Of a stretch of 64,000 nucleotides of DNA, positions 22,037-32,961 are shown one piece after another. The notes under the pieces were generated by a model. It saw nothing but the letters and a program-made list of their open reading frames with translations. It made no database searches and was not told the origin of the DNA. The position numbers were made by a program, and so were the translations under genes. The DNA is taken from the NCBI GenBank assembly GCA_034638255.1, contig JAWPGT010000010.1, positions 849,333 to 913,332 on the forward strand, read 5' to 3'. Position 1 is the stretch's first letter, and each line of letters opens with the position of its first letter. Origin of the DNA: Coprinus comatus (Eukaryota; Basidiomycota; Agaricomycetes; Agaricales; Agaricaceae).

Positions 22037-22046
22037 AGCTTAATAC
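22037..22046 (-). other. Gypsy self-primer binding site
   Basis: Reading in the sense direction, GTATTAAGCT starts 2 nt after the 5' LTR. It is the exact reverse complement of AGCTTAATAC at 22305-22296, the predicted 5' end of the element's RNA. Tf1/Sushi-type chromoviruses prime reverse transcription this way, with the RNA 5' end folded onto the primer site. No TGG-starting tRNA-type site is seen here. The transcription start is inferred from TATA spacing. Confidence 0.65.
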
Positions 22047-22048
22047 AA

Positions 22049-22568
22049 TGTTATAATCTTGCCTATACCTCCGTTTTGGTATAGACGATGCTATGATGGA
22101 TCTCTTCAAGATGCTCGTAGGAGGAGAACATCTACTCAGACTGAGACTATTTTCAGGGGACGACCTCCACAGTACTCGGACTGTAGATCACAGGTGTTCC
22201 TTACTAGTAAGCCGTTCGTGCAAGAGTTAGAGCTGACTCCGGTTCTAGGTATCAAGTTGAGGGCGAAGAACGAGATAGAGTAGAAGCAACTTAGAGTATT
22301 AAGCTGAGGCTTAATCTCTGTCGCTGTCCATGTATTTATACAACTACGAGTACAGGTTGTAGGCTATGCTTGATACATGTGAGACAGGAGAGTGAAACTA
22401 TCTACAGCTGAAACAGTGAGTGAAACGACAAGTGGAAGTCCGTAGAAAGTGCTAGTCCGAGGCTATACGAAACAGTAGTCCAAGGCTATGTGAAACGAGT
22501 AAGAGAAAGTACACTATCGTCCATCATTAGTTCTAATGATTAGTCGTGATAAATATGAAACCGTAACA
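22049..22568 (-). repeat. 5' LTR of the Gypsy element
   Basis: This copy is 520 bp and nearly identical to the LTR at 13628-14147. In the transcribed sense a TATAAATA box lies at 22340-22333, and the sequence AGCTTAATAC begins 27 nt after it at 22305, a position that fits a transcription start. It is flanked by TAAAT on the right. Confidence 0.95.
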
Positions 22569-22858
22569 TAAATACATGGACAGCGACAGAGATTAAGCCT
22601 CAGCTTAATACTCTAAGTTGCTTCTACTCTATCTCGTTCTTCGCCCTCAACTTGATACCTAGAACCGGAGTCAGCTCTAACTCTTGCACGAATGGCTTAC
22701 TAGTAAGGAACACCTGTGATCTACAGTCCGAGTACTGTGGAGGTCGTCCCCTGAAAATAGTCTCAGTCTGAGTAGACGTTCTCCTCCTACGAGCATCTTG
22801 AAGAGATCCATCGTAGCATCGTCTATACCAAAACGGAGGTATAGGCAAGATTATAACA
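22569..22858 (-). repeat. solo LTR, right piece (with duplicated TAAAT at its left edge)
   Basis: The first 5 bp (TAAAT, 22569-22573) are the second copy of the Gypsy target duplication. The remaining 285 bp complete the solo LTR, which ends at 22858 next to TTTGA. The two pieces total 520 bp, the length of the intact LTRs. I saw only about two substitutions against them, so it is a recent insertion of the same family, in opposite orientation to the nested copy. Confidence 0.9.
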
Positions 22859-24859
22859 TTTGATAACCAGGAGGATGTGCTTTCTCAAAGGCGGGAATAA
22901 TTCTCTCAGTAATCTTTTTATAACAGAAAGATATCAGAATTCAGTATTATTAAGTATATAGAATAGAAATCCACATACTTGTTTGATAAACAGTTCTCCA
23001 TTCCAATATCCATCATAGTTTTTCCCATACTCAAGAGTTTGACTTGCATCCTTGAGCCATCCTACTGTCGAAGCAACTACATCTGATTGATGAAGACCTC
23101 GACCAGCACCTTTCTTTTTAAGAGGTTGCTCTCCATTCCATATCCATGACATTTGTTTTCCATCATTACATTGAGCTGTCATTTCATCTTGGGCAACAAG
23201 AACGAGTGGCCGCTCATTCATATCTAAATTGAGGGGTATTTGCTCCAAGGGATTCTCGACTTTGAATTTTACCAAGCGATGTTGATATTGACGAAATTGA
23301 GGTATAAAATACTCCTGTCGATACTTCACAACATCATCACGTTCATGACCATCATAATAGAGAGCCTTCTTTTGAGCAGTATAGCGGAAACCTTCTTTGT
23401 ACAACCAACGTCTTGCTGTATGATATGATATCCCTTGACTAGCCTTCATTTGAATACGAGGAAATAGTTCAAGTTCCAAATATCTCTTTAATGCATGTGA
23501 TAGCTCAAGATGTGGTTGATTCTTGACTATATGAGGTATTGATTCATTGTTCGTAAATTCCATAAGTCGTTGGGGGTTGACTGTCCATTTATTACTTCGA
23601 AGAAATGCTCGAATCTCAGTGCAAATTGCTGGGTCATCAAGTAGTGAGTGGATCTTGGTATGACGACCTCGATCAGATACTGGAAGCTCTCGAGAGTCTA
23701 ACCATGCTGCTACCCATGACCATACTTTTTGTCCACCATACGAACTGCTACTAAAGCCATTACTTTCAGAAGCAATTTGTGCTGCCTCCATTAAAGATCT
23801 CCCCTTCTTTATTATCATTTTCAAGCAGCTTCGTATTGCGTAAGCACGTTGAGCTTGTAAACCATTGGTTCCACCAACAAAAACTTCTTTTTTTGATGAA
23901 AAAAGCTTTTCAATCGCTATCAATCCATCTCTCATCCTCTGGACTCTCTTTTCTTTCTCTCTTCGACACATTTCTCTGGCAGGAATCTCCAGCTTTCGAT
24001 GCTTTCGCTTTGGTGGTGGAATAACTCCAAAAGTATCAGATGGGTGCAGGATTTCTTCAGCCTCTCTTTCAGTTTCCTCTTCACTATCATCAACCCATAT
24101 TTCGCCCTCATCAGACTTGTCAGATAAAAACCCATGAAACACTTCATTATCAACCACCAAGTCCACAATGTTTGATTCAATAAAAATATCATGAGATACA
24201 TGAGATACTGAATCTTCTTCCAGATAAATCGCGTTATCGCTACTTCTATCCCTCTTGTACTTGACTAATGGATTCGCTTGAATGCTTGGGCTTTTCTTCT
24301 GCTTCAAAACAAAAAAAGAACGAAAGAATTCCGATGTTTTGCTATAAAGATATGAGAACTAACATATTTTGAGATTTTAACATACTTACCCCTTTCGAGC
24401 CACAGAATCTACTTCCTCTTTCCTTTCAAGAGCCAATCTGATCTCTCTCTTGTTTCTCCCAGAGTTCCCACTATATGGACCTCGCTTCTCCTCCGCTTTT
24501 TTCCATTCTTTTGTGGTTTTCTTTTGCATTAATATTGAAAAAGCATTACTCTTGTTAACAATTGGTTCTTCAGGTTCTTCATCCTCAGCTTGATACAAAG
24601 TATCATCACCATCCTCTATATCCGACTCCATGTCCTTATTGAATCCCAAAACCAACCGCCTCCAACCAAGCTCCTCAAGATCATCTTTATCCTCATCAAT
24701 CAAATTATCATCATCAGACCATTCACTAAGCTCCCACTCATCCTCGGACATGCAGTGATTTACACCTCCATTCCAAAAAGTAGCATCCTCATCAGAGCTA
24801 TCTATTTCAATGATTTCAGGGTGTATGTTTTCATCTTCACTACTATCAACCTGAATCAC
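22859..24859 (-). pseudogene. DDE transposase, N-terminal half (disrupted)
   Basis: Exon 1 (24859..24390) encodes a very acidic, disordered start (VDSSEDENIHPEIIEIDSSD) and then a basic patch. An intron follows; an acceptor inside AAAAGC near 24292 keeps frame. Exon 2 runs to 22979 and contains a helical region, a winged-helix-like segment ISYHTARRWLYKEGFRYTAQ, and LVAQDEMTAQCNDG with the first catalytic Asp. A 65-bp intron (22978..22914) leads to ITERIIPAFEKAHPPGYQ, where the LTR insertion interrupts the gene. With the C-terminal half it supplies a complete D, D, E set. No internal stops are seen. Confidence 0.75.
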
Positions 24860-27106
24860 TGATTGTATAGTATTATGATTTTTCTTTAATTCAAATGTGG
24901 TGTGGGTTTAGGATCATTGTCTTGTCAAGTCTTTCACTGTATGCAGTGAAATCATTGAAGTGGAACATTTTTTTTTTTTGGCAGTACAGGCTTTCTTCTA
25001 CTGGTAAACTGTGATCACAAATGATGATTTGTTGTATGTCTCCTATAAACTGTTGAATATTTTGTTGTCACGGTTGATGGTATCGTGGTGAAGTGTTGGA
25101 TATCAAATGTTATTTCGACAATAGCACTATTAAGTTTATTGTGATTCATGCATCAACTTTGGTGGTACTGGCTCGTATTCATCTTTTTGTGTTAGTTCTT
25201 GAAGTCGCCTCAATACTTGTCTTCAGTACACAATTTGTGGATCACTGGATTCTGTGCCACTCCAAGTAGTCACTATATGCCCACACCACCCCTTCAAGTT
25301 GGCACTTGATTCTTAAGCAAAATGACATAGCGAGACCCTTAGCTTCATGAATACGAGTAAAGTATGATCTCTTACCCAACAACTTTAGATACAAGACGAA
25401 CATCTCGCTCAATTTAGTCGAATGCCTGGCACCTGCGTCAGCTTGGGGTATATATATCCGCCAGCGTATCGTCAAGTTTGAATATATGGTGTGGTTGATT
25501 TATCGAACCGGAAATAAGGAGGACGAGGATGATATCGATGTGGTTGTGGATTAACCCATATATCGTGCGGTCGTGCTTTATATACCAGCGAACGTCAACC
25601 CTTTGGGTATGACGTCATTAACCAAGACCACGACATAACGCGTTCTTTCCCTTTTGTGCTTTGCTTATCGGCAATATCAGAATCAGCAACATCGTTTGTT
25701 TTGCAAGAAGTCCAATCAGGGCTTGTCGCCCTCGTTCCTCGTCGAACGCCGCTTCTGAATCCCATCCTGCCTTCATTTCCTCAGATAAATGCAAGAGACA
25801 AATGACTTTTCACAAGATTCCATGACATAAGGATTACTCCAGTACTTACACGACGCGAAAATGGTATTTTTTTCTCTCTCCTAAAAGTGTTCCAGAGGTT
25901 CCCAAATAATGCAAAGAATCAACTAGACGAAGCGTTTTGAGCATACAATCGACGCAGGAAGGGTTTACAGTCGCCTTCTTAGAAATATCATCTCATACGT
26001 CTTGGATATGCTCAGGGTGAATTAAAATTCCGTCGCCACACATATCCTTTCCAGAAGGGCTTCTTCCGTTATCCATGTAATCGTTGGTATACCGTTTGCA
26101 AAACCATAATGTGACCGGTATCGTTTTCGATTTGGAAGCCTGGTATATTTGTGGAATGTTTATTGTTAACACAGTCAAATACATACATGCATGTCGACTG
26201 CAATTCGGCGAACATTCCAATCACCAACTACAACCACAGGTTTCCCACCATTACAACACGACCGCACCTCCGTATCATTCAATCATGCCTCAATGTGATG
26301 GGATTTGTGATGGGATATTTGTCCACACAGGAGGAGTAGGGGATATAGGTCGAGTACACCGTGCCGTATGCTAGTCTCCTTGCGAAGATAGAGATTCTTT
26401 TTTTTTTGAGGGGGGGGGGGGTAAAGTTTCATGTTACTTGGAGGAACGAAAATGTACCAAATTTCGAGCTCAAGGAAGCCTGATATACCTTCGTTCTGTC
26501 TTAAGAAGAGGTTCAAAAAATTCGAGGGCGGAGATGAGGATGTCGAAAATGAGATATCTACAGACCACGATTACATGCATCGTGATCCGTAGTCCAATGC
26601 GAGGGTCGCGAATGGTGTCGGCAAAATACAATTTTTCTCGTGTTTAACGACGCGTCTTCATCATCCAGGCGAGTGCAAAATACTTTGTAAAGATATCCAA
26701 ACGTTAGGACAAGGCTGGGGAATGTTATTTAGGGTGTGGTGGGCGGTTTTATGTCATATGCAGGCAACTTGACCCAGAAGCTTGAGATTTGCACAATCGT
26801 CTTGTGGCTATAGCTATCCAGAGCCTCTTAACATCATTCTTGCAGCATTAGTATAATAAAGCAGCCCAGAGTTTGAACCTTCCACCGAAAAATCACGATT
26901 TTGCCATCCCCAATGTCATGCAATACTCCAGACGCACATGATAAAGAAGGTCGCGCACGCACGCCATGACACAAGCGATATTGAAATGTACCACGTATCA
27001 GATAGTGGGTTTATAAAAAGGTTCCAATCAAAATCGTTATCGTATCGTAACATGTCTCCTCTGGATGTGTGGTGCGTTTTTTTTTTTCATCCACCGGCTG
27101 CTATAT
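24860..27106. other. gene-poor stretch, no gene assigned
   Basis: This 2.2-kb region holds only short ORFs. The best is 25242-25475 on the minus strand (77 codons, ending SDYLEWHRIQ), which has no start or family I recognise. It should contain the right end of the DDE transposon near 24.9 kb. A T10-GA-G12 homopolymer lies at 26398-26421. Confidence 0.4.
26398..26421. repeat. T10 then G12 homopolymer pair
   Basis: A run of ten T is followed by GA and twelve G. Such runs are prone to slippage and to sequencing error, so the local length may not be exact. Confidence 0.8.
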
Positions 27107-30100
27107 ACGCCGTCCTAAGAAGGAAGTATTATTCGAGTGAGTTTCGCGGGTTCCCCGTGTCTTCCACCACATGTAACTGAGACTATTTTTCGCGTCCATT
27201 TATCGTATACGTCCCAAAGATTCTTCCATAGCGCAAATCGCGCCACACCACAGCTTCACCATCATCCCAGCATGCTAGGTGGAGCTGGCACCCCCCACAA
27301 ACACAGGTCGGACACGACCCACAGCCTCTAATAAACCCATCATCGATGCATATAAAGAGCTTCCGGTAATAGCACCAATCTCCATTTCTGCGCAACGACA
27401 TTATCGTGTATAAGAAACATCGCCCAAAACGAAAAGGTGAGTGTACTGGAGGTAGGTGTTCAATTGCCCTAGGAATTACTGAATAGACTTCGGAGCCTCC
27501 TTGTCACTGTGAGTCGCATATTCTCGTTTCCTCCGCTTGAAAGAGATGAACAGATCGAAACACGGAAGTAAATCTTTCAGCCTGATGCTCGTTGCACCCT
27601 TGAGGTGCCAACAGAACCCAGATACTAGAACTAGAATTCTGGGCGCACAATGATGAGTATATTGCGCGCATCTGTCCAGTTTATATAGAGTGAGCCGAAA
27701 TGACGCGACATCGATACTCCAATAGATTCCAGAGTACCATAAGCAAGCGAGCAGACATTAGAATAATGTTTGACGCGTCTGAATGCCCTAGATGAAGTCC
27801 CATATGCCATTTCGATTCTTCGTTGAGGGGTATTTTTGGGGAATTGTGGTTGGCGGAAACATATGTCGAGTTTGAGTAACATGCGTACGTAGATATTTCC
27901 AAAGTACCATAACGGAGCATGGTAAAGAGAGGAGTCGATGATGCAGGAAGCTCCAGAAGGAATTTGTTGATTTCAAGACACGTGAATGTTGGGACCGCGT
28001 CCACTCAGCATTGTGCAGTGTGCTCCGCCTGTACCGATTCGTGCAAAGGTTCATTTGAATGGTTATAACTGCAATTATTGTATCGTGGAGCAGGTAACCT
28101 TCTACATGTTAAGGTTTCTAGCATTTAGAGTCTAGAAAAGGTAGATGAAGTTTACATCAACATATCAGCTACTTGAACAAGTAAAGGAGAGAATGAAACA
28201 CTGACTACGATTCTAAAGCCTCCATCTTTGTACATGATTTCTCTCGTTATTCCTTGTGCAACAGGTTTGACTATGGCTTTATTACAGTTTCGGGGCCGCA
28301 ATCGAATTTGAGTCTTGAAGAGTGTTGTCGGGAAGGTTTGCAGACTCCATTTACTGTTTGTAAGTGACTGGTAAAGACCACCGAACCTGGTTCTGCATAA
28401 ATGTATGCTCCTATTCCCTCCAGCTTACGAGCAAGGCAATGAATGAAATGCATGGGTGCATGAAATAATACAACAACCCCTTATTTCTACCTATTCAGCG
28501 ACAGGAGGAAAGAGATCCAGATCCCGAAACAGACCGTCACCGATTAAGCCAGATGTCGATGCGTTATTGGATACGGTATGCAGATCGTGGCTACCAAGGT
28601 GGCAGAATGTGATTGTGAAGTTCAAGACTTTTTCAGGGTCGTAAAAATATCATCCTTCCCCAGAAAACAACGCATCTTCATGCCTCCAAACGATGTCACT
28701 ATATGGCAAAGTAGGTGTACATACATAGGGACAGAATTTGACGGGAGCACCGATAGAAGACCCATTGTCGACTTTTTGGTGCTGTGTGAATATCGAGTCC
28801 GTTGTGGTGTGTGGTAAACGAGTTCCACAGAAAGGAGTAATAGTAATCGTTGTAATTCTTGAGAGGCTAGTGAAGTTGTTTGAAAGTACCAATGGATTAA
28901 TACAGACGGTACAGGGAATTGGAGTATAACATCGGCTTATGCACGAGCTGGAAGTAGTGAGCTCTTGGGGGGCATGCGCACGTCGTGGGTACTTCTGGGT
29001 CCATTAGAGAGGATACAACTTTGGATACTATAATTATCTGGACGTTTATTCCGCGTTTCAGTTTCACGAACCTAATAAGTATCAAGATTCAAGAACTGAC
29101 TATGGATTCCATATCTTCATGCATGGTGTGTCCTGTGTTTCCAGCTTATACAACAACGATACGGATAACGGTAGGTTGATATACTTGAGGTGTGTAGATG
29201 CGAAGGTTGCTGTGGATCGACCCTCTCATTCCAGACCAGGTAGATTTTTGTCGACTCGCCGTTCACTTTGGCAGTATCCCTGGAACAGCTAACGATCCAA
29301 ATCCTAATCGGAAGAAAATATTTGCTTTTGATCAGTGTTTGCTCTATGGAAATGACCAAAAATAAAGCTAACCTCTGGAGATCGAAGGGTACTTGGCAGT
29401 CTCCTATGGTCTACACATCTGCAATGCTCGTAGCACCTGTACTAATACAATCAATAAACGCTCCAAGAGTTATAACGCGAGGGACGTACTTCACGATCAA
29501 ATGGTATTGCCAGTAACCGAGATGAATGTTATACATCCAGATATCCATGTGAACGTTCCTCTGGTACCTAGGCCAGTATACAGCCAGTGCATTGCGCACG
29601 GCCCATCCACAATGAACGGGATACTGGAGAGGATACCAGCTGTTGGCCGCCATGAATCTCGGCCCACTAATTCATTCTATTGACGATAGAATAGTCCCTT
29701 CTTGGATTTCTCGAATCCGTCTTGGATCGGTCAGCCACCTGGTCGACACTCCAACCCTCACCCCTGCCCCAATGACAACAGCTTCTACGATCCTATCTGA
29801 CACCAGCATTGTAGCAAGAATCAAGATACACATTCACCAACTGAAACCACAATGCCACTACACCACTAACACACCAGCAGTCAGGGACATAACAACCCTG
29901 ACACAGGCGCTTCGAGGAGAAAAACGTGTTATCCACTCCTTGCTACAAGATCAAGTACTCCAGAGAGAACAGACGGAGAAAGGAAGGTCACAAGGACATG
30001 GTGATGCAAGGTTCAAGAGATTGATCAGTAGGGACTTGGTGTACAAAGCTTCCAGCAGGCACCACTCGTATGATCAAAACGTCCGTGTTTTCTTGGCCAA

Positions 30101-30515
30101 ACTCATTCTGGATAGTCATGCGTATAACCGAAACGGAGATAGATGGTGAGTAGTTTTGATACGAGCGGCACGAACGCGTTGGTTGACGTGAAAACAGGTC
30201 CCAGAATCAATGATTGGCCGCCACTATTGGTATGGTTTGAGGGCGTATCTGGGCATGTAGTGGAATGCGTGAAATGCGACAGGATATGGCCCAAATGACT
30301 GATAAGAGTAACTGGTCCTGCGTTCTCATCTCAAGACGCGTTGTAGCATTCTGCTCGAGTCAGGATTGATTTCATCAATGCAAGGATTCTTGATATTCGT
30401 ATCCGAACGCAGAGGGAAGGACGTCCCAAGAGCTCCACGTTGCCCAATTGACGTAGATATACCCAGACCATGTCAATTTCTTCCCAAGAGTGACTGACGA
30501 ATTTGCTTTAGGGTG
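27107..30515. repeat. left arm of a 3.4-kb inverted repeat
   Basis: This arm is the reverse complement of 57268-60672. Some stretches are identical for more than 200 bp (for example 27183-27540 against 60240-60589, including one identical 72-codon ORF). Others carry scattered substitutions and small indels. At the inner edge homology stops at CGACACCCTAAAGC (left) against CGACATCCTAAAGC (right). At the outer edge it fades between 27183 and 27107. Several frames read like protein in patches (DIVWRHEDALFSGEG, GAYIYAEPGSVVFTS, INWTDARNIL), but all are broken by stops, so this looks like decayed coding DNA of unknown origin. Confidence 0.85.
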
Positions 30516-32961
30516 TCGCACAGCCTCTGTTTCCCATTCCTAGTAGGTCCCTAATGGATCCTGCAACAAAGAACGTTTGAATGCTGAGCGTAAAGGTAGT
30601 CCTCCAGTAGTGCTGTATTGCTTCGTCGTTGCAAAAGGAAAAACTTTCAAGGGCCAAGAGCGACGGCTCCTCTTTAGAGAGATATTTCGTAAGCTTGATA
30701 GAAACACAAGGAATGTAATGCATGTCACCTCTGAAGGTGTTCTTCATTTGGGGTCGAAAGGGGTTCCGTTCAAAGTCGTTTCATCAAGTAAAACAACGTG
30801 TCTTCGGCATCCAGGTGATCCATAAACACGAGTGAGATGCATCCTAATATAGAGACGAAATCCAACAAGCCAAGAGTCACGGTGATGATGTCCATTAAGT
30901 CTTTTTGAGACTGTTGATGTTCGTAACGCGTTCGGGTGAATTGAATTGCAGGTGTCGTAGACTCTGCAATAGATAGCTGCATCTTAAAAAAAATAGGCTC
31001 CTGATATTGGGGTGGATGATTGTGTATATCTTCTGGCGCGATGTAAAACTTTGAAGTATCAAAAAATTAGTATTCCACATTCCAAAAGCAAGCAGCGGTA
31101 AACTGACCACAATTTACACACACCAGATGTATAATGCAGTCTATTTCTATCACTACCATTGCATTGATAGAACCCAAGCGCATCGCGAGGCTGACCAGCA
31201 GCAGCTGCTGGATCGCGTATAGTGCAATTCTCGATTTTTCCAACCTCTTGCTACCCAAAGATCACATTATTATAGCTTTTATGTTGCGAATCTGGGAATT
31301 TGGATCCAGATAGAGTATGGGGCTAAAAAGTACGAATATATGCCACTGAAAAGCTAGATTGTTAGATGACGGCAAAATGTCATAGAATGAAACGATACAG
31401 ACCTTTCTTCTTACTCGACAGTTATCGTACTGCGACTCGGGCCTCTCATCGTTGCAAGGACCCCTATGATAGTTTGTACATATGCGCCGCGCCGAATCCA
31501 TTCGTGCATTTTACATGAACCAGCCCGAGGGCATGTTCTTGGAATTTAAACCGTGTTGAGAAACGTCTACAGAAGTAAGTACAAGGTCTTTCAAACCCAG
31601 ATAAAAACATACTGCTATTCAGTGCTGGTTCGCCACCCGTGTCCTTGATGTTTCTCGGAGCGCAGTAAATCCAGTTGAATCCACAAATATAACCGTATAT
31701 TCATTAAGATTCTCGTTACCAAAGGTCCACGCCGCCAGGATTATTGGTTGAAGACCAAGAGGAAATGAGGGTGTTGGTCGTGGGAGTCATTGATGGCAAA
31801 CCGTTTGGAGTACTGAATCTATTCACAAACAGGTCATACTTCTAATAGCTAACACTACTCGTTCCTTATAATTGTTGTCATTTAGAAGTATACATATGTA
31901 CTGGATGTTTTTCTTTTTTTTTTCTTTTCAATGCTCATAATATTCCAGGGCCACTTCCCCGCTTCGCACTCCTCACTCCCCGTTTGTTTTGAGTCTCACT
32001 GAGAAACCTCAAAGCCTTTGGTACAGCCTACTCGTGACTGAGAACACAAGACTTTGCAGAAAAGTCCAAATCACATGTATATAATATAAAGCAATCATGA
32101 ACACTATGTTTGAACCATATAATATATGTAAGTAAAAGTAATTTTCTTTTCAAATGGGGCTTTATGCGCTCCAATGTGTAGAAAAAACTGTAGAAAAAGA
32201 GGTCGTAGAGGCAGGGTGCAAAGAATAAACTAGCGAAAATGACAATGATTCCTTCCACAGAAACAGAGAGAAACAGAAACAGCGATAGTAGGGTTGGATA
32301 TCGATTTTGGTGAAGAAGAAAGAAAGATCAGAAAGAAAAAAGAAATGTTCTACCGAGTGCGATCCTTGAAAGCACGTAAGAATGAACTGTAGAATATGAA
32401 GTATTGAGTAGTGGTAAATGAATAACTGTCATTGGGGACATATGTCCGTTGTACGTGTGCGATGCGTGGTAGTGAGTGGGGTGTGTGTTATATGAGACGA
32501 GAAAAAAGTATCTACAATTGAAATGGTCAAATTGGAATCACAAAAGAAAGAAAAGAAAGGTGAAAGCAAGATATATTACAACAAAGGAAACATGAAAACA
32601 CTTTCGACATCAACATTAGCATCAAGAACAAATATGACACAAAAAAGAAAACAGATATGGATAGTTGAAAAAAAAAACACGTCCATTAGGATTACCGATT
32701 TAGTTGCCTTTAGCAACAAACAAATCCGGATCCTTGTTTAAAAAAAAACATAATCCTCAGATAGCCTTGAGCTAGATAAAACAGATAACGACAGTCTATG
32801 ATGGTTAGTATGGTTTGATAGGGCCTCAAGAGAGAGAACAGGAATACTCACATATGAAAGGAGCGACAACTTAGAGTTCACGTATAAAGGGGTATGGGAA
32901 GAGAGAATATGAGAGAGGGAAGGGGTATGTCACAAGCACCAACACGACAAAGAACATTTGC
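30516..32961. other. gene-poor stretch, no gene assigned
   Basis: Only short ORFs lie here. Minus-strand text near 30800 (MDHLDAEDTLFYLMK) recalls plus-strand text near 57200 (LLDTADASFMRYFQ) just beyond the other arm, hinting that related decayed coding DNA continues past the inverted-repeat boundary. The part from about 31.9 kb is AT-rich and is the 3' flank of the next gene. Confidence 0.35.

Larger units (their letters stand above)
13628..22568 (-). mobile_element. complete Ty3/Gypsy chromovirus with LTRs
   Basis: The element is 8,941 bp, transcribed on the minus strand, bounded by two 520-bp LTRs (TG...CA) and by TAAAT direct repeats (13623-13627 and 22569-22573). The order in transcription is 5' LTR (22049-22568), primer-binding site, repetitive leader, gag, pol with a C-terminal chromodomain, a third ORF, polypurine tract and 3' LTR (13628-14147). 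The LTRs differ at only three sites I can see (13673 C/T, 13709 G/A and 14048 A/G relative to the right copy), about 99.4% identity, so insertion is recent. All three ORFs are open, so it may be capable of movement. Confidence 0.95.
12672..24859 (-). mobile_element. DDE DNA transposon split by nested LTR elements
   Basis: The two halves of one transposase gene lie on either side of the LTR insertions, both on the minus strand. The 5' half (24859..22859) ends in ...HPPGYQ and the 3' half (13392..12672) resumes with MLLMVDNSQGHS. Removing the inserted DNA and one copy of the 5-bp duplication TTTGA joins them in frame with no lost base. The coordinates cover the coding region only; the true ends, terminal repeats and outer target duplication were not identified. 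The element was therefore coding-intact when it was hit. Confidence 0.8.

Noticed and set aside
29643..30149. A 168-codon plus-strand ORF in the left arm, also seen in part in the right arm
   Set aside because: Both strands are open here and the copies share it because the DNA is duplicated. The right-arm copy is truncated. Coding status cannot be supported.
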